A stretch of 53,575 bases of DNA. Source: Palsa-739 sp035532535 (GTDB taxonomy: Bacteria; Actinomycetota; Thermoleophilia; Gaiellales; Gaiellaceae). Under the pieces are notes generated by a model, which ran no database searches, was not told where the DNA came from, and saw only the letters and a program-made list of their open reading frames with translations. Position 1 is the first letter of the stretch, and each line of letters begins with the position of its first letter. The stretch is from NCBI GenBank assembly GCA_035532535.1, contig DATKQT010000009.1:1-53575 (forward strand), written 5' to 3'. Made by a program: the position numbers and the translations under genes. Of the stretch, positions 46,526 to 53,575 are shown piece after piece.

Positions 46526-47461
46526 CTACGCAGCGACGCGCTCGGGCGCCGCAGAGGGCGTCCGGTGCGGGAGCTCGATGACGGTCGCGGGGGCCGGCCT
46601 GCGGGCCACGAGGATGAGCGCGACCGACGAGAGAACGATGAGCCCCGCAACGAGCTCGCGCGCGCCCAGGTGCTCGCCGACGAGCGCCCAGCCGAGGACG
46701 ACGGCGACGGCCGGGTTCACATACGCGTACGTGGAGAGGAGCGGCGTCGAGGCGTTCTTGAGCAGCCAGCCGTATGCGGTGTAGGCGAGGATCGAGCCGA
46801 AGCCGACGAGGTAGGCGATCGAGCCGATGGACGTGAGCGAGATCGCGCTCGGGTGGACGTGGCCGAACTCCCCGGTGGCGCCGGCCAGGACGGCGAGCAT
46901 GACTCCGGCGCAGAGCATCTGCATCCCGGCGCTCAGGACGGAGCTACCGGGAAGCGGGGCGACGCGGGCGTAGGCCGAGCCGGCCGCCCAGGCGAGCGCT
47001 CCGCCGAGGAGGACGAGCGTCCACAGCGGATCGATCGTGCCGCCGCCGCCCGCGAGGAGACCGACGCCGGCGAGGCCGGCGAGGATGCCCGCGCCGGCGA
47101 GCAGCGGGATGCGGATACCGAAGAAGGCGCGGTCGATGACGGCCATGAAGAGCGGCACACAGCCGACGACGAGGGCTGCGAGGCCGGTGGCGACGTGCTT
47201 CTCGGCGAACGCGAGTGCGCCCGTCTCGACGACGAGCAGCAGGCCGCCGACGAGGGCTGCGGCGCCCCACTGTCGGCGGCCCGGCCGCTCTGTGGCGACC
47301 TCACCGCGGCGGTGCGCCCAGGCGTACAGGAGCGCTCCTGCGATGAGGAAGCGGATGGAAAGCATGACCAGCGGGGGCAGCCCGCGCTCTGCCACGGCGA
47401 TGCCGAGGTACGTCGAACCCCAGACGACGTAGAGGAGACCGAGGGCGGCTGCGAGCTTCAT
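46526..47461 (-). CDS. EamA/DMT-family transporter
   Basis: The 311-residue protein has ten predicted membrane helices made of two EamA repeats. It opens with LLYVVWGSTYLGIAVA and has SIRFLIAGALLYAW and YAYVNPAVAVVLGWALVGE. Such proteins export amino acids or other metabolites; the substrate is unknown. GAAGGA lies directly before the ATG. It is divergent from a LysR regulator, which probably controls it. Confidence 0.9.
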   Translation of the reverse strand: MKLAAALGLLYVVWGSTYLGIAVAERGLPPLVMLSIRFLIAGALLYAWAHRRGEVATERPGRRQWGAAALVGGLLLVVETGALAFAEKHVATGLAALVVGCVPLFMAVIDRAFFGIRIPLLAGAGILAGLAGVGLLAGGGGTIDPLWTLVLLGGALAWAAGSAYARVAPLPGSSVLSAGMQMLCAGVMLAVLAGATGEFGHVHPSAISLTSIGSIAYLVGFGSILAYTAYGWLLKNASTPLLSTYAYVNPAVAVVLGWALVGEHLGARELVAGLIVLSSVALILVARRPAPATVIELPHRTPSAAPERVAA

Positions 47462-47504
47462 TCCTTCACCGTGCCTAGACCCCTACCATTAGTGCAAATC
47501 GGGA

Positions 47505-47510
47505 TATAAT
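47505..47510 (+). promoter_or_regulatory. Consensus -10 box TATAAT for the LysR gene
   Basis: A perfect TATAAT is 8 bases before ATG 47519. It sits in GGGAT-ATA-ATCCC, a short inverted repeat that could be the regulator's own operator. Confidence 0.65.
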
Positions 47511-47518
47511 CCCTTAAC

Positions 47519-48439
47519 ATGAATAAACGTGATGGATTCCTCGGGCTCGAGCTGCGCCATCTGGCCGCGCTCGAAGCCGTCGGACGCACGCAGTCGTTCG
47601 GCCGCGCGGCGCGCGAGCTCGGCTACACGCAGTCGGCGGTGAGCCAGCAGATCGCCCACCTCGAACGCGTCGTCGGGCAGCGACTCGTCGTCCGTCCCGG
47701 CGGCCCGCGCCCCGTGTCCCTCACCGAGGCCGGGCAGCTCCTGCTCCGGCACGCGGACGCGATCGTCGCGCAGCTCGACGCGGCTCAGGCAGACATGGCC
47801 GCCCTGGCCGAAGGGGCGGCCGGCCCGCTCCGCGTCGGCATCCTCCAGAGCGTTGGCGCGCGCATCCTCCCCGCGCTCCTCCGGCGCTTCCGCGACGAGT
47901 GGCCGCGCGTCGAGGTGCAGGTGCACGAGGAGGCGGACGTCGCCGACCTGCTTCGCCTCGTCGAGCGCGGCGAGCTCGACCTCACCTTCGCGGAGCTGCC
48001 GCTGCCGGAGGGGCCATTCGAGTCACGGGAGGTTCTCCGCGATCCCTACGTGCTGCTCGTGTCCGCGAAGTCGGAGCTCGCCGAACGCGACAGCCTGCCG
48101 CTCCGCTCGCTTTCCGGAATGCCGCTCATCGGCTGGCGGACGTCGGGCGAGCCCGACCGCTTCCTCCGCGGGCATGTCTCGGAGATCAACGTCGTCTTCC
48201 GCACCGACGACAACGGGACGTTGATGTCCCTCGTCGCCGAGGGCCTCGGCGCGGCCGTCGTCCCCTACCTCGTCGTCAACCCGCGCAACCAGGCGCTCGT
48301 CGCGGTGCCGCTCGGCGGACGCCTACCGCCGCGCGTGCTCGGCGTCGTCTGGCATCGCGACCGCTATCGCTCCGCCGCGTCGCAGGCGTTCGTCGACCTC
48401 GCAGCCGAGCTCGGCGCCGACTACATGCAGCGTCAGTAG
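47519..48439 (+). CDS. LysR-family transcriptional regulator
   Basis: The 306-residue protein has an N-terminal winged helix (about 8-66: LRHLAALEAVGRTQSFGRAA, YTQSAVSQQIAHLERVVG) and a periplasmic-binding-protein-like effector domain (about 92-300). It is divergent from the EamA transporter with 57 bases between starts, the classic LysR-target layout. Its mRNA is predicted to be leaderless. The 3' end overlaps the SepIVA-like gene by 7 bases. Confidence 0.93.
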   Translation: MNKRDGFLGLELRHLAALEAVGRTQSFGRAARELGYTQSAVSQQIAHLERVVGQRLVVRPGGPRPVSLTEAGQLLLRHADAIVAQLDAAQADMAALAEGAAGPLRVGILQSVGARILPALLRRFRDEWPRVEVQVHEEADVADLLRLVERGELDLTFAELPLPEGPFESREVLRDPYVLLVSAKSELAERDSLPLRSLSGMPLIGWRTSGEPDRFLRGHVSEINVVFRTDDNGTLMSLVAEGLGAAVVPYLVVNPRNQALVAVPLGGRLPPRVLGVVWHRDRYRSAASQAFVDLAAELGADYMQRQ

Positions 48440-48939
48440 CCGAGATCGTCCGCGGAGCCGTCGGTCGGCCCGATGCCGGCAACGACGGTTTCCTGCGAAC
48501 GCTCGTGCAGCCGCTCGCGCCCGCGCTTCACCGCGGACAGGAACTTGTCCAGGTTGACCTCGAGCGTCGAGAGGATGCCGTCGGCCCAGTCCTCCATCTC
48601 GAGGCGGGTTTCCCGCGCTTGTCTGCGGGCGTCGTCGACGATGTCCTGCGCCTGGTGCTCGGCGATCTTCACGATCTCGGTCTGCGACGCCTCGCGCACC
48701 GCCTGCTCGCGCGCCTCGGCCAGCAGCCGGTCGACCTCGCGCTTTGCCTCCGCGAGCATCTCCTGCCGCTCCTTCACGATCCAGCGCGCCTGCTTGATCT
48801 CTTCCGGGATGGTCGCGCGCATCTGGTCGAGGATGTCGTAGATCTCCTCGCGGTCGATGCGGACCTGGTCGGTGAGAGGGACGGCCTTCGCGTTGTGCAC
48901 GAGGTCGTCGAGCTTGTCGATGAGAACGAGGACGTCCAT
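48433..48939 (-). CDS. DivIVA/SepIVA-like coiled-coil protein
   Basis: The 168-residue protein is mostly coiled coil (about 45-145), opening with MDVLVLIDKLDDLVHNAK. Length, composition and position between coaD and DUF177 match the mycobacterial septation factor SepIVA (Rv2927c), a DivIVA-domain protein. The match rests on gene order and on the coiled-coil pattern, so function is inferred. TAAACT lies 7 bases before ATG 48939. Confidence 0.82.
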   Translation of the reverse strand: MDVLVLIDKLDDLVHNAKAVPLTDQVRIDREEIYDILDQMRATIPEEIKQARWIVKERQEMLAEAKREVDRLLAEAREQAVREASQTEIVKIAEHQAQDIVDDARRQARETRLEMEDWADGILSTLEVNLDKFLSAVKRGRERLHERSQETVVAGIGPTDGSADDLGY

Positions 48940-48946
48940 GGTTTCC

Positions 48947-48952
48947 AGTTTA
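48947..48952 (-). promoter_or_regulatory. TANNNT -10 box for the SepIVA-like gene
   Basis: TAAACT on the minus strand lies 7 bases before ATG 48939. It overlaps a perfect palindrome AGCCCTAGGGCT next to the coaD stop. Confidence 0.5.
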
Positions 48953-48964
48953 GCCCTAGGGCTG

Positions 48965-49476
<512 letters not shown>

Positions 49477-49480
<4 letters not shown>

Positions 49481-50007
49481 TTCTCGTACACCGTCACGCG
49501 CGTCTGGCCGTACTTCCGCGAGGTGCGTTCCTCGAGCGGGAGCTCCGGCTGCGTGCGCGCATCCGTCTCGACGACGAGCATCCCGTCGTCCGCGAGGACG
49601 ACCGGCAGATAGCGCGCGAGCTGGGGCTGGAGGTCGGTGTACATGTCGTACGGAGGGTCGACGAGGACGAGATCGTACTTCCTGCCTGCGGAGGCTTCCG
49701 CAGAGAGCACCGCGATCGCGTCGCGGCGCAGAACGGTCGCCCGCAGCTTGAGCTTGTCGAGGTTCCGCTCGATCGCGCGCACGGCGTCCCCGTCCGACTC
49801 GACGAACACCGCCCGCGCGGCGCCGCGCGACAGCGCCTCGAGCCCCATCGCTCCCGAGCCCGCATAGAGGTCGAGAACGGCCGCCCCGTCCACGGGGCCG
49901 ACGATGTTGAACACGTTCTCGCGCACGCGGTCCGAGGTCGGCCGCGTGTCCTGCCCGGCCGGGGCGTTGATCGTGTGGCCCCGGTGGGAGCCGGCGATGA
50001 TCCGCAT
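49477..50007 (-). CDS. rsmD: 16S rRNA (guanine-N2)-methyltransferase RsmD
   Basis: The 176-residue enzyme methylates G966 of 16S rRNA. RPTSDRVRENVFN (22-34), the SAM motif VLDLYAGSGAMGLEAL and catalytic DPPY (117-120) are present. AGGAGG lies only one base before the ATG and forms half of a perfect hairpin with the end of the upstream gene, which could restrict translation. Confidence 0.95.
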
Positions 50008-50008
50008 G

Positions 50009-50025
50009 CCTCCTAGCTTAGGAGG
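50009..50025. other. Perfect hairpin over the rsmD ribosome-binding site
   Basis: CCTCCTA-GCT-TAGGAGG is a 7-bp perfect inverted repeat. On the minus strand its second arm is the AGGAGG in front of rsmD, and its first arm lies in the end of the beta-propeller gene. Confidence 0.6.
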
Positions 50026-50911
50026 ACGCGAGGCAGGCGTCGTGCGAGGACGGCGCGACGTGCACCTTCTCGAGCACGCGACCGTTCGCGTCGAGGACGC
50101 AGAGCGTCCCCTCGTCGAGCGACGGCGTGAGCACGCGGCCGGCGGCGAACTGCACGTTGTAGGAGCCGACCGGGATCCGCGTCGTCGCGAGCAGCCGCGC
50201 AGTCGGCTCGTGGTAGACGCGCAGCGTTCCGGACGCCCCGCTCGTCACGTATGCGCGGTCGCCGAGGAAGGTCACGTGCTGCGGCGCGACGTCCGCCGGA
50301 AGCGTCGGCCCGCCGTGCACCGCGATCGTGTTCGCCTCCCCGCCGGTGATCCACGCGCGGCCACTGGGGGCGAAGCCGACGTCGTGCGCGAGGAACGGCG
50401 GCTTCACGGTCGCCGTGTGCCGCGGCCGCGCCGGGTCGGAGACATCGACGACGGCGATCGCATTCGAGGCCGTGCCGAGCCCCACCCACAGCGTGCGCCC
50501 GTTCGGCGCGAGCGACACATGCCGAGGCCACTGGGACAGCTTCACGCGGCCGACGACGACTCCGCGCAAGACGTCGATCGCCACGAGCTCGGTATGGCCC
50601 GAGTCGCTCACGAACGCGTGCCGCCCGTCGTGCGCGGCTGCGGTATAGCGCGGCTCGCCGAAGCCTTCGATCACGTGGCGGTCGAGCACCGTCACGCGGC
50701 CGCTGACCGTGTGCGCGACGACTGCGAGGTCGCCGACGCGCTCGATGCTGAACGGCGACGGAGCCGTCGGGATCCGGCGATAGACGTGCCCGGTCGTCAT
50801 CCCGACGAGGACGACCTGCGACTCCGTGTCGGCCGTGACATACGCGAGCGGCTCGTGCGCGAGAACGGCCGGAGCCGCTGCGAGGGCGAGAAGGAACTGA
50901 CGCCGGTCCAC
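50018..50911 (-). CDS. Exported beta-propeller (YncE-like) protein
   Basis: The 297-residue protein begins with DRRQFLLALAAAPAVLA, a twin-arginine (Tat) type signal. Repeats of about 40 residues of the seven-bladed propeller type follow, such as AYVTADTESQVVLVGM, HAFVSDSGHTELVAIDV, TLWVGLGTASNAIAVVDV and RAYVTSGASGTLRVY. Such proteins bind partners or ligands in the cell envelope; no catalytic site is seen. It is divergent from the MFS gene with 21 bases between the starts. Confidence 0.83.
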   Translation of the reverse strand: MDRRQFLLALAAAPAVLAHEPLAYVTADTESQVVLVGMTTGHVYRRIPTAPSPFSIERVGDLAVVAHTVSGRVTVLDRHVIEGFGEPRYTAAAHDGRHAFVSDSGHTELVAIDVLRGVVVGRVKLSQWPRHVSLAPNGRTLWVGLGTASNAIAVVDVSDPARPRHTATVKPPFLAHDVGFAPSGRAWITGGEANTIAVHGGPTLPADVAPQHVTFLGDRAYVTSGASGTLRVYHEPTARLLATTRIPVGSYNVQFAAGRVLTPSLDEGTLCVLDANGRVLEKVHVAPSSHDACLASS

Positions 50912-50919
50912 GCTGTCTA

Positions 50920-50925
50920 TACGGT
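50920..50925 (+). promoter_or_regulatory. TANNNT -10 box for the MFS gene
   Basis: TACGGT lies 7 bases before GTG 50933. It also covers the first possible GTG (50924), which argues for the later start. Confidence 0.45.
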
Positions 50926-50932
50926 GCCGCGC

Positions 50933-52144
50933 GTGGAAACGGTCCCTCTTCGGCGCAACCGCGACTTCGTGCTGCTCCAGGCAGGCCAGCTGCTGTCGAA
51001 CGTCGGGACACAGGTGACGCAGATCGCATACCCGCTGCTCGTGCTTGCGATCACGCACTCGCCGGCGAAGGCAGGGATCGTCGCCTTTGCGCGCGCCCTT
51101 CCGCTCTGGCTCTTCGCGCTTCCAGCCGGGCTCGCAGCCGACCGGTTCAGCCGGAAGCGGATCATGATCGTCTCCGACGTCGTCCGCACCGCGACCGTGA
51201 CCGCGCTCGGCGTCGCGTTGGTCCTCCATCACGTCGCCTACTGGGAGATCCCGATCGTCGCGTTCGTCGAAGGCGCCGGAGCGGCACTCTTCGGCGGCGC
51301 ACAGATGGGAGCCATGCGCTCGGTCGTTCCGCGGCCGCAACTGCCGATGGCGACGAACGTCCTCACCGCCCGCATCGCGATCGTGCGGCTCGCCGGGCCG
51401 CCACTCGGCGGCGTCCTCTTCGGCTTGGGCCGTGCGCTGCCGTTCCTCGCCGATGCCGGCTCCTATGCGGCGTCGACCGGGTCGCTGCTCGCGATGCGCA
51501 CGCGGTTCGAGGAAGAGCGCGAGCGCGAGTCGGCACCGATCGTGCACAGCCTGCTGGAAGGCATCCGCTTCCTCTGGTCGAGCCCGTTCCTGCGCACGAT
51601 CGTCGGCATCTTCACGCTGGCGCAGATCGTCTTCCCCGGCGTGTCGCTCGCGCTCGTCGTCATCGCCAAGCGGCAAGGGCTTTCGGGCGGGGAGATCGGT
51701 GCGCTCGTGGCCGTCTTCGGCGCCGCGCTCCTCGTCGGCTCCGCGATCTCGCCGGTCGTGCGCACGCTGCTGCCGTCGCGGGCACTCATCGTGCTCGAGT
51801 TCTGGACCTGGGCGGGCTGCGCGCTCTTCCTCGTCTGGCCGAGCGTCTACGTGCTGACGGCGAGCCTCATCCCGACTGCGCTCGCCATTCCGACGACGGA
51901 CTCGATCGTCTGGCCGTACCAGCTCTCGCTCACGCCGGACCGGCTCATCGGCCGCACGACGGCGGCGATCAACTCTCTGACCGGTGGCACCGCCGCGCTC
52001 GGGCCGCTCGTGGCCGGATTCCTGCTCGCAACGGTCTCCGCGCGCGCGACGATCGCGGTGTTCGCGGCGTTCGGCGTGGCGATGGCGGTCTGGGGGACGC
52101 TCAGTCCGGCGATTCGAACAGCGCCGGCGATCGACGAGCTATAG
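50933..52144 (+). CDS. MFS exporter (EntS/MFS_3-like)
   Basis: The 403-residue protein has about 12 membrane helices. It opens with RNRDFVLLQAGQLLSNVGTQVTQIAYPLLVL, divided by a short loop, and has the cytoplasmic motif ADRFSRKRIM between helices 2 and 3. It resembles enterobactin-exporter-like members that export siderophores or drugs; the substrate is unknown. The start is set at GTG 50933 from the promoter layout, with GTG 50924 as alternative. Its 3' end overlaps recG by 44 bases in convergent orientation. Confidence 0.88.
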   Translation: METVPLRRNRDFVLLQAGQLLSNVGTQVTQIAYPLLVLAITHSPAKAGIVAFARALPLWLFALPAGLAADRFSRKRIMIVSDVVRTATVTALGVALVLHHVAYWEIPIVAFVEGAGAALFGGAQMGAMRSVVPRPQLPMATNVLTARIAIVRLAGPPLGGVLFGLGRALPFLADAGSYAASTGSLLAMRTRFEEERERESAPIVHSLLEGIRFLWSSPFLRTIVGIFTLAQIVFPGVSLALVVIAKRQGLSGGEIGALVAVFGAALLVGSAISPVVRTLLPSRALIVLEFWTWAGCALFLVWPSVYVLTASLIPTALAIPTTDSIVWPYQLSLTPDRLIGRTTAAINSLTGGTAALGPLVAGFLLATVSARATIAVFAAFGVAMAVWGTLSPAIRTAPAIDEL

Positions 52145-53575
52145 CGCGCGCCTGCTCGAGCAACGCCCGGTCGCGCTTGAAGTTGGCGAAGCGGAGGTCC
52201 GACGTCCCGGACTGGCGCGTGCCGAGCAGCTGGCCGGTGCTGCGCAGGTCGAGGTCGACCTCGGCGAGCTCGAAGCCGTCCGTCGTGGCGACGAGCGCGT
52301 CCAGCCGCTTCTGGGCCGACTCCGTGAGCTCCTCGGTCGGCCGCGAGACGAGCACGCAGAACGACTGCTCGGCACCGCGGCCGACGCGGCCGCGCAGCTG
52401 ATGGAGCTGCGCGAGGCCGAAGCGGTCGGCCTCCTGCACGATCATCACGGTCGCGTTCGGGACGTCGACGCCGACCTCGATCACGGTCGTCGCGACGAGC
52501 ACGTCGAGCTCCCGCTCCTTGAAGGCCGCCATCAGCTCGCGCCGCTCCGCCGGCCTCAGCCGGCCGTGCACGCAGCCGACACGGAACTCCCGCAGCTCGC
52601 CCTCGCGCAGGCGCTGCGCCTCCTGCTCTGCGGCACGGGCACGCGAGACCTCGGACTCCTCGACGAGTGGGCAGACGACGTACGCCTGACGGCCCTCCGC
52701 GAGCAGCCGCCGCAGGCGCTCGTATGCGGCCGAGGCGCGCTCCTCCGGGATCCAGCGCGTGACGACAGGCTTGCGGTCTGCCGGCGGGCGGGCGATCTCG
52801 CTGACGGCGAGGTCGCCGTAGACGGTCAACGCGAGCGTGCGCGGAATGGGGGTCGCGGTCATGTGCAGCACGTGGGGCGAGCCCGCCCCGGAGAGCGCCT
52901 TGCGCTGCTCGACGCCGAAGCGGTGCTGCTCGTCGACGACCGCCACGCCGAGCCGGGAGAAGGCGACCTCGCGCTGGATGAGCGCGTGCGTGCCGACCGC
53001 GATCTGCGCCTCTCCTGCGGCGATCTGCTCGCGGACGGCGGCGTGCTCTCTCGCCGGCAGCGCGCTCGTCAGCAGGACGGCGCGCACGCCGAGCGCCCGG
53101 CAGGTGCCCTCGATCGTGAGGAAGTGCTGCTCGGCGAGGGTCTCCGTCGGCGCCATCAACGCCGCCTGGAACCCGTGCTCGACGGCCCGCAGCATGGCGT
53201 ACAGCGCGACCACCGTCTTGCCCGAGCCGACCTCCCCCATCAGCAGCCGCTGCATCGGCTCGCCGCGGCCGATGTCGGCATCGACCTCCGTGAGCGCGGC
53301 ATGCTGGTCGCCTGTCAGCGCGAACGGCAGCTCGCGCTCCAGCCAGCGCGCGGTCAGCTCTCGCGGTCCGGCCAGCTCCGGCGCCGCGACGCCGGCCTGG
53401 CGGTTGCGGCGGCGCTGTTGCAGCGCCAATTGCGCGAACAGCAGCTCCTCGAACGCGAGCCGGCGGCGGGCCTGCTCGTGATCCTCGGCAGCCAGCGGAA
53501 AGTGCGCAGCGCGCAGGGCGCCGGGACGGTCGAGCAGGCGCTCGCGCACGCGCAACGCAGCCGGGAGCGGCTCGA
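52101..53575 (-). CDS. recG: ATP-dependent DNA helicase RecG (partial)
   Basis: This is the C-terminal part, about 490 residues, of a RecG helicase whose start lies beyond the right edge of the window. The SF2 motifs are intact: Walker A MGEVGSGKT, MAPTETLAEQH, DEQH box VVDEQHRFG, TATPIPRTLAL, ATTVIEVGVDVPNATVM and QLRGRVGRG. The C-terminal RecG-specific segment GFELAEVDLDLRSTGQLLGTRQSG follows. It reverses stalled replication forks and moves Holliday junctions. It is the first gene of the recG-rsmD-coaD order. Confidence 0.96.
   Translation of the reverse strand, partial: EPLPAALRVRERLLDRPGALRAAHFPLAAEDHEQARRRLAFEELLFAQLALQQRRRNRQAGVAAPELAGPRELTARWLERELPFALTGDQHAALTEVDADIGRGEPMQRLLMGEVGSGKTVVALYAMLRAVEHGFQAALMAPTETLAEQHFLTIEGTCRALGVRAVLLTSALPAREHAAVREQIAAGEAQIAVGTHALIQREVAFSRLGVAVVDEQHRFGVEQRKALSGAGSPHVLHMTATPIPRTLALTVYGDLAVSEIARPPADRKPVVTRWIPEERASAAYERLRRLLAEGRQAYVVCPLVEESEVSRARAAEQEAQRLREGELREFRVGCVHGRLRPAERRELMAAFKERELDVLVATTVIEVGVDVPNATVMIVQEADRFGLAQLHQLRGRVGRGAEQSFCVLVSRPTEELTESAQKRLDALVATTDGFELAEVDLDLRSTGQLLGTRQSGTSDLRFANFKRDRALLEQARAIARRSPALFESPD

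Overview
This is a gene-dense, high-G+C chromosomal segment of a free-living bacterium. It holds about 64 protein-coding genes, two tRNAs and one riboswitch, and no gap between genes exceeds about 160 bases. No ribosomal RNA, CRISPR array, insertion sequence or prophage was found. Three observations point to a high-G+C Gram-positive (Actinobacteria-like) lineage. The long minus-strand housekeeping block has the order known from actinobacteria (recG, rsmD, coaD, a SepIVA-like gene, DUF177, rpmF, plsX, acpP, rnc, smc, ftsY, ffh, rpsP, khpA, rimM, trmD, lepB, rplS, rnhB, yraN, comM, dprA). The helicase-nuclease pair is of the AddAB/AdnAB kind. Many genes look leaderless. A deep actinobacterial class such as Thermoleophilia is my guess; nothing in the window proves it.

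Layout. 1-3.1 kb: initiator tRNA, a small membrane protein, a Ppx/GppA phosphatase, a CBS protein, glutamate dehydrogenase and tRNA-Leu. 3.1-10.0 kb: a plus-strand run with a BdbC/BdbD-like disulfide pair, RmuC, thioredoxin reductase, a CorA-type channel, a GST-like protein and a zinc-ribbon/PAS protein. It ends with a fluoride riboswitch driving fluC/crcB, DUF190 and AlgH/YqgE. 10.0-19.0 kb: a large palindromic repeat, then a minus-strand DNA-repair block (topoisomerase IB, a zinc-ribbon protein, AddB-like and AddA-like subunits, endonuclease III, a methyltransferase). 19.0-26.9 kb: an isocitrate/isopropylmalate-type dehydrogenase, an HD-GYP protein, DedA, the three-gene transhydrogenase pntAA-pntAB-pntB, an exported protein, a FAD oxidoreductase and a vapBC module. 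26.9-53.6 kb: the housekeeping block on the minus strand. Plus-strand or unrelated cassettes interrupt it: an orphan DNA methylase, an aldo/keto reductase with a cysteine hydrolase, an EamA/LysR divergent pair, and a beta-propeller/MFS divergent pair.

The most striking pattern is regulatory. Twenty-one gene starts are preceded by a TANNNT hexamer exactly 6-8 bases before an ATG or GTG, usually with no ribosome-binding site. This is the layout expected of leaderless transcripts. Genes that must have a leader, such as fluC with its riboswitch, carry a clear Shine-Dalgarno sequence instead. Other points for follow-up are an SMC of only 836 residues, an RNase III frame with no ATG/GTG/TTG start, a frameshifted metallophosphoesterase between khpA and rimM, palindromic GGTACC-type elements (one supplies the stop codon of rnhB), a previously untracked 49-codon acidic gene between rnc and smc, and a CorA protein with GQN in place of GMN. 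I see no clearly new defence or biosynthetic system.
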